In this document: piece by piece, positions 16,983 through 26,915 of the stretch
How the letters are laid out: every line of letters begins with the position of its first letter
Position numbering within the stretch: the first letter of the stretch is position 1
Assembly: GCF_937123705.1 (NCBI RefSeq)
Contig: NZ_CAKZKO010000038.1
Span: 62,001-126,000, forward strand
Length of the DNA: 64,000 nt
DNA from: an uncultured Paraglaciecola sp.
Lineage (GTDB): Bacteria; Pseudomonadota; Gammaproteobacteria; Enterobacterales; Alteromonadaceae
Direction: 5' to 3'
Made by a program: the position numbers and the translations under genes
The notes under the pieces: generated by a model
The model's database searches: none
Seen by the model: the letters and a program-made list of their open reading frames with translations, nothing else
Told to the model about the DNA's origin: nothing

Positions 16983-19592
16983 TTACGGCAAACTCTTGGT
17001 GATTTTTTCAAACAGATCTTTACTTAATCCTTTTGTATCACCGATACGCATCAGTTGATGTTGCATTAACTCCTGCCTAACTTTATCGACTTTTTGCCAT
17101 TGAATTAGAGGCGTGATGATCCGTGCTGCAACTTGTGGATTCACTTCATTTAATTTAATTAAATAATCAGCAACAAACTTATAGCCTGAACCGTCAATAT
17201 TGTGAAATCCAGCCACATTGTAAAAACTAAAGGTACCTATTAAAGCTCTCACTCTATTGGGATTGTTTATGGTAAATTGATTGTGCTGCATCAACATACT
17301 TAAACGCGCCAGAATATCTTTACGCTCAGTATTCCCATGTAGCGCAAACCACTTATCTAATACTAATGGATCGCTATGCCATTTTTGTTCAAAATCTAAC
17401 ATCAGCTTTTCAAAAAAGTCTAGGTCGCCCAATTGTGCCGCACTTAATACACCCAAAGTATCGGTCATATTATCGGCATGATTAAATTGCTCAGCTAATA
17501 ATTGCTCAGCCCCTGCGTCTTTTGACAGAGTGATATATTTTAGTGCCAGATTACGCATTTTTCTTTGTTCAACCTGTTGTGCTTCATAGGCATAAGGTTG
17601 TTTTTCAAAGCGAGAGTAATGGGTCAACCAGTTGCTTTGGTATGTGGTGGCTAACGCTGTAAATAGCTGCTTGCGAGATTTATGCAATATGTCTACGTCT
17701 ACTACGCTTTTTTGTTGGAATAAGGTCTCGAAACTGGGCAAGGTTAATATCTCGGCTTTTAATGCCAATGAAATATCCGTTGCTTCAATAATGGGTTCAA
17801 ACATAGCCAAGGTTTGATTGAGTGAGGCATTTTGCTGCTGTTGATTCTTGCCTGCTAACCCGTGAATACAGTCACTAAATAATTTTTGTCCTGCATCCCA
17901 GCGACTAAACTCATCGGGCGAACCTGTCATTACTCTAGCTAACTGTTGCTGACTGTATTGATAATCGAGTTTAACTGGCGCACTAAAGCCATGGAGTAAT
18001 GAAGGGATCGGCCGCGCTTCTATGCCGGTTAGTTCAAAGCTGTGGTGAGTGTCTGTTAGCTCTAATGTTGTTTGTTGTTCACCAGTAGACGTTAGTTTTA
18101 ATGGCTGTTGAACCTCGTTTAACAAACTAAATTGCAAAGGAATAAGCAAGTTTTGTTTATCCGTTTGGTCAAATGTAGCCTCATGCTTTTGTTCAAAATC
18201 GATACGATAAGTCTTTGCCTCGGCATCATAAGCGTCTGTCACTATTACCTTAGGTGTACCGGATTGACTATACCATAGCCTAAATTGGGTTAAGTCTTTA
18301 TCATTGGCGTCTTGCATCGCTTGTACAAAATCATCGCAGGTAACGGCTTGTCCATCAAAGCGCTTAAAATACAGCTTGATACCGGCCAAAAACCCTGTTT
18401 TACCTAATAAAGTAAATAACATTCTGATCACTTCTGCACCTTTGTCATACACAGTGACGGTATAGAAATTATTCATTTCAATTACTTCATCAGGCCTGAT
18501 GGGGTGAGACATGGCGCTAGCATCTTCGGCGAATTGATGCTCTCGGATGATCTTTACATTTTTAATGCGGTTAACAATTGGCGATGACATATCGGCGCTA
18601 AATTGTTGATCGCGAAAAACTGTCAGTCCTTCTTTGAGACTTAACTGAAACCAATCGCGGCAGGTCACTCTGTTGCCTGTCCAGTTATGAAAGTATTCAT
18701 GGGCGATAACGGCCTCGATATTAAAGTAATCTTCATCTGTAGCCGTTTCTGCATTGGCCAACACAAATTTACTATTGAATACATTCAACCCTTTGTTTTC
18801 CATCGCTCCCATATTAAAAAAGTCTACGGCGACTATCATGTAGATATCTAGATCATATTCAAGCCCAAACTCTTTCTCGTCCCAACTCATGGCCTTTTTT
18901 AGAGAATCCAAGGCGTGCTGACCTCGGCCAAGCATGCCCTTATCCACAAACAATTCTAAGGCAATGTCTCTACCAGATTGAGTGGTGAAACTATCTTTCA
19001 AAACATCGAAGTCCCCTGCCACCAGAGCAAATAAATAACAGGGTTTCTTAAAGGGATCAGACCATTTTACCCAATGTTGGCCGTTTTCTAAGTCCCCTGA
19101 ATCGACTTTATTGCCGTTAGATAACAAAAATGGGAACTGTTGTTTGTCAGCATTTATAGTGACGTCGTAGGTAGCCAGCACATCGGGTCTGTCTAAGAAG
19201 TAGGTGATTTTTCTAAAACCTTCTGCTTCGCATTGAGTGCAATAAGCACCGGCCGAAAGATACAGACCTTCAAGAGTAGAGTTATCCTTAGGATTGACTG
19301 TATTCTCAATGCGTAAGCTAAATTGGTGACGACTCGTCGTAACTGTCAAAGTAGAATCTGTTTGTTGGAAGTTGGTGATCTCGCTGTCATCAATATGCAC
19401 TGACGACAGGGTTATACCTTCACCATCCAAAATCAATGGCCTATTGTGATGACCGTTTCTCGTGACGGTAGAAATGCATACCACTTTTGTTTCGGTTTCA
19501 TGCAAGCTAAGGCTAAGTTCAACATGCTCAATTAAAAAATCAGGTGCTTTATAATCGCTACGTTTTTTTACTGCGGGAATAATTGTGGACAT
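16983..19592 (-). CDS. pepN: Aminopeptidase N (M1 zinc metallopeptidase)
   Basis: 869 residues, as for E. coli PepN (870). It removes N-terminal residues from peptides in the cytoplasm. Visible hallmarks: the exopeptidase motif GAMENKGLNVFNS (near 262), the zinc site HEYFHNWTGNRVTCRDW (HExxH near 297) with the third ligand in LKEGLTVFRD, and the long C-terminal helical region ending in VRQELMQHQLMRI. Start MSTIIPAVKKRSDYKAPDF agrees with the family. Operon with DUF2835. Confidence 0.98.
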   Translation of the reverse strand: MSTIIPAVKKRSDYKAPDFLIEHVELSLSLHETETKVVCISTVTRNGHHNRPLILDGEGITLSSVHIDDSEITNFQQTDSTLTVTTSRHQFSLRIENTVNPKDNSTLEGLYLSAGAYCTQCEAEGFRKITYFLDRPDVLATYDVTINADKQQFPFLLSNGNKVDSGDLENGQHWVKWSDPFKKPCYLFALVAGDFDVLKDSFTTQSGRDIALELFVDKGMLGRGQHALDSLKKAMSWDEKEFGLEYDLDIYMIVAVDFFNMGAMENKGLNVFNSKFVLANAETATDEDYFNIEAVIAHEYFHNWTGNRVTCRDWFQLSLKEGLTVFRDQQFSADMSSPIVNRIKNVKIIREHQFAEDASAMSHPIRPDEVIEMNNFYTVTVYDKGAEVIRMLFTLLGKTGFLAGIKLYFKRFDGQAVTCDDFVQAMQDANDKDLTQFRLWYSQSGTPKVIVTDAYDAEAKTYRIDFEQKHEATFDQTDKQNLLIPLQFSLLNEVQQPLKLTSTGEQQTTLELTDTHHSFELTGIEARPIPSLLHGFSAPVKLDYQYSQQQLARVMTGSPDEFSRWDAGQKLFSDCIHGLAGKNQQQQNASLNQTLAMFEPIIEATDISLALKAEILTLPSFETLFQQKSVVDVDILHKSRKQLFTALATTYQSNWLTHYSRFEKQPYAYEAQQVEQRKMRNLALKYITLSKDAGAEQLLAEQFNHADNMTDTLGVLSAAQLGDLDFFEKLMLDFEQKWHSDPLVLDKWFALHGNTERKDILARLSMLMQHNQFTINNPNRVRALIGTFSFYNVAGFHNIDGSGYKFVADYLIKLNEVNPQVAARIITPLIQWQKVDKVRQELMQHQLMRIGDTKGLSKDLFEKITKSLP

Positions 19593-19632
19593 TAAATTCT
19601 CAAGAATGGGATCAGGTTATCTCGACCAGCGA

Positions 19633-19656
19633 GACTTGTTGAGCAGACAACAAGTC
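19633..19656 (-). other. Stem-loop directly after nhaC
   Basis: A perfect nine-pair stem GACTTGTTG / CAACAAGTC with a six-base loop, beginning four bases after the nhaC stop. No T-run follows on either strand, so it is not a canonical intrinsic terminator; an mRNA 3'-end or processing structure is possible. Confidence 0.45.
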
Positions 19657-19660
19657 AACG

Positions 19661-21148
19661 CTAGGCTTTGGTTTCGCTAAAATTAGGCTCAGAAGCGATC
19701 TCTGGTACGGGAATACGTAAAATTTTAATCCCAATGTAGGCATAAACAATAGCTAAAACAGGATTGATCAAATTAAAAAACGTGTAGAAAATATAATCTA
19801 AAGGATTCACCGCCAAAACGCCATGCATGTATACACCACAGGTATTCCAAGGTATCAGCGGTGACGTTAATGTGCCGCCATCTTCTAAACTACGAGACAA
19901 GTTAAGTTGATGTAAGCCACGTTTTTCAAATTCATTTTTGTACATTCTGCCGGGCATAACAATCGCCATATATTGGTCGGCAGTAATTACGTTAGTGCCT
20001 ATACAGGTCAAAATTGTACGAGTGATCATGTCACCGGCTGTAGTGGCTCCTTTTAAAAAGGCGCTCACGACTCTTTTTAGTAGCCCTACTCGTTCTAGTA
20101 CCGCTCCAAATGTCATGGCACACATAATAAGCCAAATTGTATTTAGCATACTCGACATACCACCACGACTTAACAAGCTATTGAGTGTATCACTGGAGGT
20201 TGAGAAACTTACGCCGTCAAACAACGCGGTCCAAACCACTATAATTGAACTTTGAAGCGCCCCGACACCTTCTTCAGATAAACTTGCTATGACTTCTGGC
20301 TGAAAAATAGCTGCCCAAATACCGCCTAGCAATGCACCAATAGCAACCGCAGGAAATGCAGGAACTTTTTTAATGGCCATGGTTAGTAACACAACTAAGG
20401 GAATCAGCATATGCAGCCCTAAATTAAACTCTTGCTGCAACAACCCTTGCATTTCTTCAATGCCTTTTGCTGATTCAGGTAAATCCGCACCAAAGCCTAT
20501 AACAACAAACAAGATTAAAGTGATAACTATACTAGGCACAGTTGTCCAAAGCATATATTGAATATGTTCAAATAAGTTAGTTCCAGCTATAGCCGGTGCC
20601 AAGTTAGTGGTTTCTGACAGAGGCGATATTTTATCCCCAAAATATGCGCCCGAAATAATTGCCCCTGCAGTAATGGCTTCAGACATACCCATACCAATAG
20701 ATACCCCCATCAGGGCCACACCAACAGTGGCCGCTGTGGTCCAGGAACTACCTATGCTCATGGCAACAATGGCACAAATTAAACAACTGGCGGCGTAAAA
20801 CATCGACGGATTTAATAAGTCTAAACCGTAATATATAAGGGTGGGTACTGTGCCGGCTAACATCCAGGTACCAATTAGCGAGCCAACGGCAAGTAAGATA
20901 AGGATTGCACCTAACGAACGGGATATTCCCTTGATGATCCCTTGTTCAATATCGTCCCAGCTATAACCGTTTTTTAGGCCAATAATCGCTGCTATCCCCA
21001 TAGCAACTAACAAGGCAATTTGGTTAGGGCCAAAAGAAGAATTGTCCTCAAATAAATAGACTGAACTACCCAAAAGAGTGACCAGTATTACGATGGGAAT
21101 GAGTGCATCAGATAGAGATGCTTCTACCTTAGGTTTTTCAATTGTCAT
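19661..21148 (-). CDS. nhaC: Na+/H+ antiporter NhaC family
   Basis: 495 residues with about 12 hydrophobic helices. The family signature SGAYFGDKISPLSETTNLAP (near residue 170) and the later GGTLTSPLIPWNTCGVYM are typical of NhaC antiporters (NhaC/ArsB-like superfamily), which exchange cytoplasmic Na+ for H+ and support pH and salt homeostasis in marine bacteria. It lies 53 bases downstream of another sodium-coupled transporter and upstream of pepN on the same strand. Some members carry lactate-malate or amino acids, so the substrate is family-level inference. Confidence 0.92.
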   Translation of the reverse strand: MTIEKPKVEASLSDALIPIVILVTLLGSSVYLFEDNSSFGPNQIALLVAMGIAAIIGLKNGYSWDDIEQGIIKGISRSLGAILILLAVGSLIGTWMLAGTVPTLIYYGLDLLNPSMFYAASCLICAIVAMSIGSSWTTAATVGVALMGVSIGMGMSEAITAGAIISGAYFGDKISPLSETTNLAPAIAGTNLFEHIQYMLWTTVPSIVITLILFVVIGFGADLPESAKGIEEMQGLLQQEFNLGLHMLIPLVVLLTMAIKKVPAFPAVAIGALLGGIWAAIFQPEVIASLSEEGVGALQSSIIVVWTALFDGVSFSTSSDTLNSLLSRGGMSSMLNTIWLIMCAMTFGAVLERVGLLKRVVSAFLKGATTAGDMITRTILTCIGTNVITADQYMAIVMPGRMYKNEFEKRGLHQLNLSRSLEDGGTLTSPLIPWNTCGVYMHGVLAVNPLDYIFYTFFNLINPVLAIVYAYIGIKILRIPVPEIASEPNFSETKA

Positions 21149-21201
21149 AATGTTTTACCATCCTGAAAGTTTAAATTGGGTATAAATCTAAATGGTGGTT
21201 T

Positions 21202-22539
21202 TTAACCCACTATCGAACGGTAAAACATCACGGCTATCACCACTGGACATACAAAACGTACATACCAAGGCCATATCTTCCAAAACAGACTATTTTCTGC
21301 TTGTTCATTTCCTTGCTTTAATTCGGCTAGAATTTGATCTCGCTTCCATACCCAACCGGCAAAAATACATAGCACTAAACCCAGTAAAGGTTGGCTATAT
21401 TTAGTAGTTAAATCAATAACAAATCCAAATAGACTGCCCATATTAAATGCAATAGTTGAACTGGTTACAAAGACGAAGCATGCCAAAATCCATACAGCCC
21501 GTTTTCTGCCTAAGCCCTTGCTTTCCACCACATAAGCCACAGGCACTTCAAGCATAGATATAGAAGATGTGAGCGCTGCAATTATCATTAAAGCGAAAAA
21601 TACAAAGGCGACATAAGTCCCTACTGTACCCATACTTTCAAATAACGATGGCAGAACGGCAAAAATAAGATTGGGCCCTTCAATTAAGGCCCCACTTTCA
21701 GAAAAAATAACGACACCATTATGTAAGGCTACGTACATCGCTGGAATGATTAACATGCCAGCCAAGATGGCGACCCCTATATCCACCAAAGCCACTGAAG
21801 CACCCAGAGTAGGCAGGTTTTCTTTGTTACTAACATAGGAGCCATAGACCAACATAGTACCCACGCCTAAAGACATGGAGAAAAACGCCTGCCCCATTGC
21901 GCTGATCAGTAGTTTTGGCTCCATAATGACACTAAAATTAGGTAGTAAATATGCCTTCCAACCTTCAACAGCCCCCTCTAAGGTTGATACATAGATAATT
22001 AACAAAGCAATAATAATGAATAATGCTGGCATCAAGCGCACCGACCAGCGTTCAATACCGCCTCTAACTCCGCCCGTAACTATACTGGCGGTCAGACACA
22101 GAAAAATGCCACTGAAAAGAATATCTCTAGTGTATGACGAAGTAACTAACCATGTTGATAAGGTATCTTGACCTAAGATGTCGCTGATGGTTTGTAGAAA
22201 ATGTGACAACATCCACCCGGCCACTATGGCATAAAACGAGAGGATTAAAGAAACGGTGATAAAACCCCATACACCCGTTGCTCGACCTATATTACTGCCG
22301 GAAATCTTTCCTAAAGCATCAACCATATTTGAGCGGGTCGCGCGGCCAATAATCAATTCTGCCATCAACACTGGATAAGCTAAAAGAAAGGCCAAAATAA
22401 TATAAACCAGCACAAAAGCTGCACCGCCATTACTTGCAACTTGTGTTGGAAACCCCCAAATGTTTCCTAACCCCACTGCTGAACCAGCAGCAGCCAGCAC
22501 AAATCCCATTCGAGACGAAAACTCTCCACGTGCAGCCAT
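21202..22539 (-). CDS. Sodium-dependent transporter, neurotransmitter:sodium symporter family
   Basis: 445 residues, about 11-12 membrane helices. The N-terminus is diagnostic of the NSS/SNF family: REFSSRMGFVLAAAGSAVGL-type sequence (here GEFSSRMGFVLAAAGSAVGL) followed by GNIWGFPTQVASNGGAAFVL, which forms the unwound TM1 Na+ and substrate site as in LeuT. It imports amino acids or related amines with Na+; the substrate is unknown. It lies between prc and nhaC. Confidence 0.93.
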   Translation of the reverse strand: MAARGEFSSRMGFVLAAAGSAVGLGNIWGFPTQVASNGGAAFVLVYIILAFLLAYPVLMAELIIGRATRSNMVDALGKISGSNIGRATGVWGFITVSLILSFYAIVAGWMLSHFLQTISDILGQDTLSTWLVTSSYTRDILFSGIFLCLTASIVTGGVRGGIERWSVRLMPALFIIIALLIIYVSTLEGAVEGWKAYLLPNFSVIMEPKLLISAMGQAFFSMSLGVGTMLVYGSYVSNKENLPTLGASVALVDIGVAILAGMLIIPAMYVALHNGVVIFSESGALIEGPNLIFAVLPSLFESMGTVGTYVAFVFFALMIIAALTSSISMLEVPVAYVVESKGLGRKRAVWILACFVFVTSSTIAFNMGSLFGFVIDLTTKYSQPLLGLVLCIFAGWVWKRDQILAELKQGNEQAENSLFWKIWPWYVRFVCPVVIAVMFYRSIVG

Positions 22540-22577
22540 ATTTTACCCTTATTATTTTTATTATGTTTGGACTGGAA

Positions 22578-22598
22578 AGGGCTGCAAATGGCAGCCCT
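22578..22598 (-). terminator. Probable terminator hairpin after prc
   Basis: Perfect stem AGGGCTGC / GCAGCCCT with a five-base loop, 12 bases after the prc stop. The T-tail on the minus strand is short (TTT then CC), so efficiency is doubtful. Confidence 0.5.
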
Positions 22599-22610
22599 CT
22601 TTAATTTCTA

Positions 22611-24650
22611 CTAATTCTTTTTGTTGTTGATAGCGTATTTTCCAACCGCTAGCACATCGTAAGTGATGTTCGCTGCCTCATCTAAAAAAGGATCAACGTC
22701 TTCAAGTGCATCAGGTAAATCATCCAAATTGTCTACCTTTTCCAACCCAAGTCGCACCAAACGTTCGTTGGTTCGCTTTAAGTTACGCTTTTCATTCTCA
22801 GACTTTTCTTTTAGTCGTTGTGTCTCGACTAATGAAATAGTTTTGTCTTCTTTCTTTATTTTATATCGCTCTACATCATCATAAATGTAGTTAAATTCCT
22901 CTTTAATACGTTGATTATGTAATGCGGTTAATCCTTTTACGGTATTTTTATTTTCACCAAAAGTAGTGTAATTAGCCCTCGCAATACTATCCCAAGGTAA
23001 TGCATTATCTTCTTGGCTTTCTCCCCAGTCAGCATGATCAATTACAGAAGGAAACAAAATATCTGGAATGACACCTTTATGTTGGGTACTGCCGCCGTTT
23101 ATTCGATAAAACTTCGCTATGGTAAATTGCACACTGCCTAAAGGATTCTCATACAAATCATAAATTCTTCCTAAGGGTCTATGCTGTTGTACTGTGCCTT
23201 TACCAAAGGTTTGCTCACCCAAAATAAGTGCACGGTTGTAATCTTGCATAGCTGCGGCAAATATTTCAGACGCCGAAGCACTGTAACGATCAACCAGCAC
23301 CGTTAGCGGCCCGTCATAAACCACTTTTCCGTCCACGTCTTTTTCAATCCGAATCCGACCTGCACCGTCGCGGATTTGTACAACAGGGCCTTTGTCGATA
23401 AACAACCCTGAAAGTAAAGTGGCCTCGGTGAGTGAACCGCCACCATTTCCACGTAAGTCAACAATGACGCCCTGTACGCCTTGTTCATTAAGACTGTTAA
23501 TTTCTTTGATAACATCTTTATGCAGATTGTTATAAAAAGAAGGAATGGAAATCACCCCAAGTTTTTGATCTTTGTTAGGGCCATCCTTAGGCACATACAC
23601 CTCGGATTTAGCCGCTCTGTCTTCTAGCTTAATTTTGTCGCGCGTGAGAGTGACAACCACAGGTACTGACGACTCTGAAGAACCTTTTACCACTTGTAGC
23701 TTAACAACACTGCCCTTAGGCCCTTTTATTAATTCAACTACTTCGTCTAAACGCCAACCTATTACATCTACAAATTCATCTTTGTCTTGTGCCACGCCTA
23801 CAATTTTATCTTCAGGTTTAATATTGTTAGATAAGTCAGCTGGGCCACCTGGTACTACACTGCGAATAACCGTAAAGTCGTCTTCACTGAGCAATACTGC
23901 TCCTATCCCTTCAAAAGATAGGTTCATGGCCATTTGGAATCGTTCAGCGTTTCGTGGAGACAAATAGCTAGTGTGGGCCTCAATACTCCGAGCAAAAGAG
24001 TTCATCAAAGTTTGAAAGACATCTTCGCTAGATGTTTGAGTCAAGCGCTTTATGGCCCTTTCATAGCGTTTCGTCAGTAACTCTTGGGTTTTTGGCCAAT
24101 CTTTACCGGCTAATTTTAAATTAAGGGCGTCATATTTCACCCGTTGACGCCATAACTCGTCTAGTTCTTGGGTGTTTTTGGCCCAAGGCGCATCTTCACG
24201 ATCGTAGACAAATTTATCGTTAGGCAATTCAAAGTTAAATTCCTTATCCAACAGCGTCAGTGCATACTCGTACCTTTGCGCACGACGTTGCATATTGAGT
24301 TGATAAATTTCATAAGCAATACTTAAATTGCCTTGTTCAATGGCATCATCAAATTTAGTTTTGTAGGCTGAAAAACGCTTAATGTCTTCAGAACTGAACA
24401 CATTACGATTAAAGTCTAAAGAACGTAAAAATCGATCAAATATCTTAGTAGATAACTGATCGTCTAAATCAATTTGTTTATAGTGAGCTCGCAGAAACTG
24501 CGAAGAGACCCTTTTCGCAGAAGCAACATGCTGGGATTCCTGAGTGAGTTTGGGTAGGTCTTTAACTCCCAGCTTGCTCTCTATTGCCATAGAGCCACCG
24601 CTCATTACCAATAAAGCGGATACCACTGATAGTCGAATTGATTTAATCAT
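22611..24650 (-). CDS. prc: Carboxy-terminal processing (tail-specific) protease Prc
   Basis: 679 residues, as for E. coli Prc/Tsp (682). A signal peptide (1-22) exports it to the periplasm, where it degrades proteins with apolar C-termini and processes FtsI and cell-wall hydrolases. A PDZ domain (about 230-320, with EGIGAVLLSEDDFTVIRSVV) precedes the S41 core; the catalytic serine lies in DRYSASASEIFAAAMQDY (about 457) and the lysine in GEQTFGKGTVQQ (about 482). Five bases after proQ, as in E. coli, where proQ and prc are also cotranscribed. Confidence 0.97.
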   Translation of the reverse strand: MIKSIRLSVVSALLVMSGGSMAIESKLGVKDLPKLTQESQHVASAKRVSSQFLRAHYKQIDLDDQLSTKIFDRFLRSLDFNRNVFSSEDIKRFSAYKTKFDDAIEQGNLSIAYEIYQLNMQRRAQRYEYALTLLDKEFNFELPNDKFVYDREDAPWAKNTQELDELWRQRVKYDALNLKLAGKDWPKTQELLTKRYERAIKRLTQTSSEDVFQTLMNSFARSIEAHTSYLSPRNAERFQMAMNLSFEGIGAVLLSEDDFTVIRSVVPGGPADLSNNIKPEDKIVGVAQDKDEFVDVIGWRLDEVVELIKGPKGSVVKLQVVKGSSESSVPVVVTLTRDKIKLEDRAAKSEVYVPKDGPNKDQKLGVISIPSFYNNLHKDVIKEINSLNEQGVQGVIVDLRGNGGGSLTEATLLSGLFIDKGPVVQIRDGAGRIRIEKDVDGKVVYDGPLTVLVDRYSASASEIFAAAMQDYNRALILGEQTFGKGTVQQHRPLGRIYDLYENPLGSVQFTIAKFYRINGGSTQHKGVIPDILFPSVIDHADWGESQEDNALPWDSIARANYTTFGENKNTVKGLTALHNQRIKEEFNYIYDDVERYKIKKEDKTISLVETQRLKEKSENEKRNLKRTNERLVRLGLEKVDNLDDLPDALEDVDPFLDEAANITYDVLAVGKYAINNKKN

Positions 24651-24654
24651 GAAT

Positions 24655-25311
24655 TTACCTCTTAGTACGTGCCAACCTTAGGTTGTCCAACTGAACTTTG
24701 ACCACCATTCCAGTATCAAGTTGCACTTGAATGCCATCTTTAGTTACGTCGGTAATAGTAGCTGGCATGGGGCTTTTACCAATTTTCACAGTCACAGCAG
24801 TACCTGTGACTATGTGCTGCTGCTCTAATCTAGCTGCGGGTGGTTGTTTAACCTTGATCTGCTCTTTTTTGGCAACTTTAGAGGTTGGTTTAAACTTAGG
24901 CGCTTCTTTTTTCTTGAAAGCAGCTTTAACATCAACACCAGCAGCTTTTTGTTCCTTTTGCTGTTCTTTACGCTTTTCTGCCACTTTGGCTTTACTTTCA
25001 TCAAGTTGCTTTTTGGCATGTTCTACATGTTCATCCTCAATAGCAGCAACATTATTACCATCCAAATCAATGCGATGAGCACCTTTCTTGATGCTATGTA
25101 AATAACGCCAACTATTGGTGTAATGACGCAGTGACGAACGCAGTAAGGTTTTACTTACTCGCTCTTCATTTTCTAAACGCTCTGCTAAATCTTGAAAAAT
25201 ACCTATTTTTAAAGGTTTAGCATCACCTTTAGTACTAAAACAAGTGGGGAATTGTTCAACTAAAAAAGTTATCACTTCTTTGCTGTTTGAAAATTTTTGT
25301 GGATTGTCCAT
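24655..25311 (-). CDS. proQ: RNA chaperone ProQ
   Basis: 218 residues. The FinO/ProQ RNA-binding domain (about 1-120) is seen in KEVITFLVEQFPTCFS and LLRSSLRHYTNSWRYLHSI, followed by a Lys/Glu/Gln-rich flexible linker (about 95-165) and a C-terminal Tudor-like domain with GTAVTVKIGKSPMPATITDV. ProQ binds structured sRNAs and mRNA 3' ends. It is followed by prc after five bases and preceded by a 95-residue acidic protein gene 20 bases away, in an msrC - unknown - proQ - prc operon. Confidence 0.97.
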   Translation of the reverse strand: MDNPQKFSNSKEVITFLVEQFPTCFSTKGDAKPLKIGIFQDLAERLENEERVSKTLLRSSLRHYTNSWRYLHSIKKGAHRIDLDGNNVAAIEDEHVEHAKKQLDESKAKVAEKRKEQQKEQKAAGVDVKAAFKKKEAPKFKPTSKVAKKEQIKVKQPPAARLEQQHIVTGTAVTVKIGKSPMPATITDVTKDGIQVQLDTGMVVKVQLDNLRLARTKR

Positions 25312-25331
25312 TCAGTCTTCTAGTTTATTAG

Positions 25332-25619
25332 TTAACGGGGTTCTTGATGCTCATCATCCCAAGTTGCCAGAAGTTGGTCAACCCAGTCATACAAATCATC
25401 TTCATCTATATCGAGTAAATGTGCATCTTCTCGCCAATTTTCCCAAATATACTGGATCATATTCTCTAAAGAGTTGGAATTAATATCTTCATCGGCGTGA
25501 TCAAAGAGCATATGTAGAATTGTATTTATTCTATCTGTCGCCTCACTTGCTCTATCTTCCCAAAAATCCATATCCTCTACAGTGGCAAGTACGACTTGAA
25601 TATCCACCATATGTTTCAT
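25332..25619 (-). CDS. Small acidic protein of unknown function between msrC and proQ
   Basis: 95 residues, strongly acidic (dense D and E, for example LLDIDEDDLYDWVDQLLATW), probably all-helical, no signal peptide, no metal-binding cluster. I do not recognise the family. Its ATG overlaps the msrC stop (ATGA) and its stop lies 20 bases before proQ, so it must be cotranscribed and coupled with msrC. A role as a partner of the basic ProQ protein is a pure guess from charge and context. Confidence 0.8.
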   Translation of the reverse strand: MKHMVDIQVVLATVEDMDFWEDRASEATDRINTILHMLFDHADEDINSNSLENMIQYIWENWREDAHLLDIDEDDLYDWVDQLLATWDDEHQEPR

Positions 25620-26110
25620 ATTGCTTTACTCTTCGCTTCATCTGTTTGAGCTAGACTGGCTTCCAATATCTTAACAATGCCGCTTAGCCCAGCTTTATCT
25701 TCAAGATCGAAACGTGCGATCTCAGGACTGTCTATGTCCAAAACAGCGATGACTTGATTATTTTGACGTATAGGTAACACAATCTCTGAATTAGATGCCG
25801 CGTCACATGCAATATGCCCTGAAAATTGATGCACATCTGCAATTAATTGAACGGCATCTTCTGAAACAGCTGTGCCACACACTCCCTTTCCAATTGGGAT
25901 ACGAATACAGGCCGGCTGCCCGTGAAAAGGTCCGAGTACCAATTGGCCATCCTTAACCACATAAAATCCAGCCCAATTAACCTTTTCTAATGCCCAATAC
26001 AATATGGCGCTAATGTTCGCCATATTCGCTACCATATCATGCTCTCCGGCCACAATAGCTTGAACTTGTTGTGTCAATTCAGCGTACTGTTGTTGTTTGT
26101 TTTCTAGCAT
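25616..26110 (-). CDS. msrC: Free methionine-(R)-sulfoxide reductase (GAF domain)
   Basis: 164 residues making a single GAF domain, as in E. coli MsrC/YebR and yeast fRMsr. It reduces free L-methionine-R-sulfoxide. Active-site cysteines are in RIPIGKGVCGTAVSE and HIACDAASNSEIVLPI; WAGFYVVKDGQLVLGPFHG is typical. The E. coli yebR gene also lies next to proQ. Here its stop overlaps the next start by four bases. Confidence 0.95.
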   Translation of the reverse strand: MLENKQQQYAELTQQVQAIVAGEHDMVANMANISAILYWALEKVNWAGFYVVKDGQLVLGPFHGQPACIRIPIGKGVCGTAVSEDAVQLIADVHQFSGHIACDAASNSEIVLPIRQNNQVIAVLDIDSPEIARFDLEDKAGLSGIVKILEASLAQTDEAKSKAI

Positions 26111-26136
26111 TTATCTAAACCTAATTATCTATATTT

Positions 26137-26838
26137 TTATAAACCGTCTTGTAGCGCAAAGACCACTTTCACTCTGGCCTGAGTAGACATTTCGCCGGCT
26201 TGATAACCTTGAGATGACGCTTGATCTTGCCTAGCTCGCATCATGACCGGAGCGACTGTACCAGATGATTGCTCTAATATGGATACAACCCCTGCCAATT
26301 TCAAGCCTAATACTTTTGCCATATCAATAGCTCGCTGCCTGGCATTTTTAAGAGCGTGTTCTAAAGCCTGTTGATAATTTTCATCATTGCGGCTGTTTGT
26401 AAACGTAAATTGATTAATATGACTGACGCCCAAATTTAAAACCTTATCTATTGCAAGTTCGTAAAGAGCTAAGCTTTTCAACGTTACGTTAATTTGCCGG
26501 CTTAAAATAAAGCCTTTTTGTTTTCTAGTTTTACTGTCATATTCTATCCAAGGGTTAAACCTGACTTGCAAAGATTGAATGGCTTTTTTATCGACCCCAA
26601 TTTTAAGTAGTGCTTGAACCACTGCACTGGTTTTGGTGTTAATTGTTTTATTAAGCTCGGCGGCAAACTCGCCCTTCTGTTCAATTGTCATACTAAAACT
26701 AAAGCGGTCAGGCACACTTTGTACATTTCCAATACCTGATACTTCAATCACTCTATCTTGCTGAATATCATCCTTAGAAGAACTTGCAACAGCATGAGTC
26801 ATCATCATGGTGAATAAAACTAACAAACCAATACGCAT
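26137..26838 (-). CDS. SIMPL domain (DUF541) exported protein
   Basis: 233 residues with an N-terminal signal peptide (cleavage near residue 18, after HAVA) and one SIMPL/DUF541 domain: VIEVSGIGNVQSVPDRFSFS at the N-terminus and HALKNARQRAIDMAKVLGLK in the middle. Periplasmic proteins of this family (YggE, BP26) have been tied to oxidative stress, but their biochemical function is unsettled. It starts 78 bases after prpF and lies 27 bases upstream of msrC, so read-through into the msrC-proQ operon is possible. Confidence 0.9.
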   Translation of the reverse strand: MRIGLLVLFTMMMTHAVASSSKDDIQQDRVIEVSGIGNVQSVPDRFSFSMTIEQKGEFAAELNKTINTKTSAVVQALLKIGVDKKAIQSLQVRFNPWIEYDSKTRKQKGFILSRQINVTLKSLALYELAIDKVLNLGVSHINQFTFTNSRNDENYQQALEHALKNARQRAIDMAKVLGLKLAGVVSILEQSSGTVAPVMMRARQDQASSQGYQAGEMSTQARVKVVFALQDGL

Positions 26839-26915
26839 AAAATAACCTTAAGTAAATTTTTGAGAATAAATTGCCATCATCATAAGTTTACTTCCATGAA
26901 CTAAAAATGAATAGC

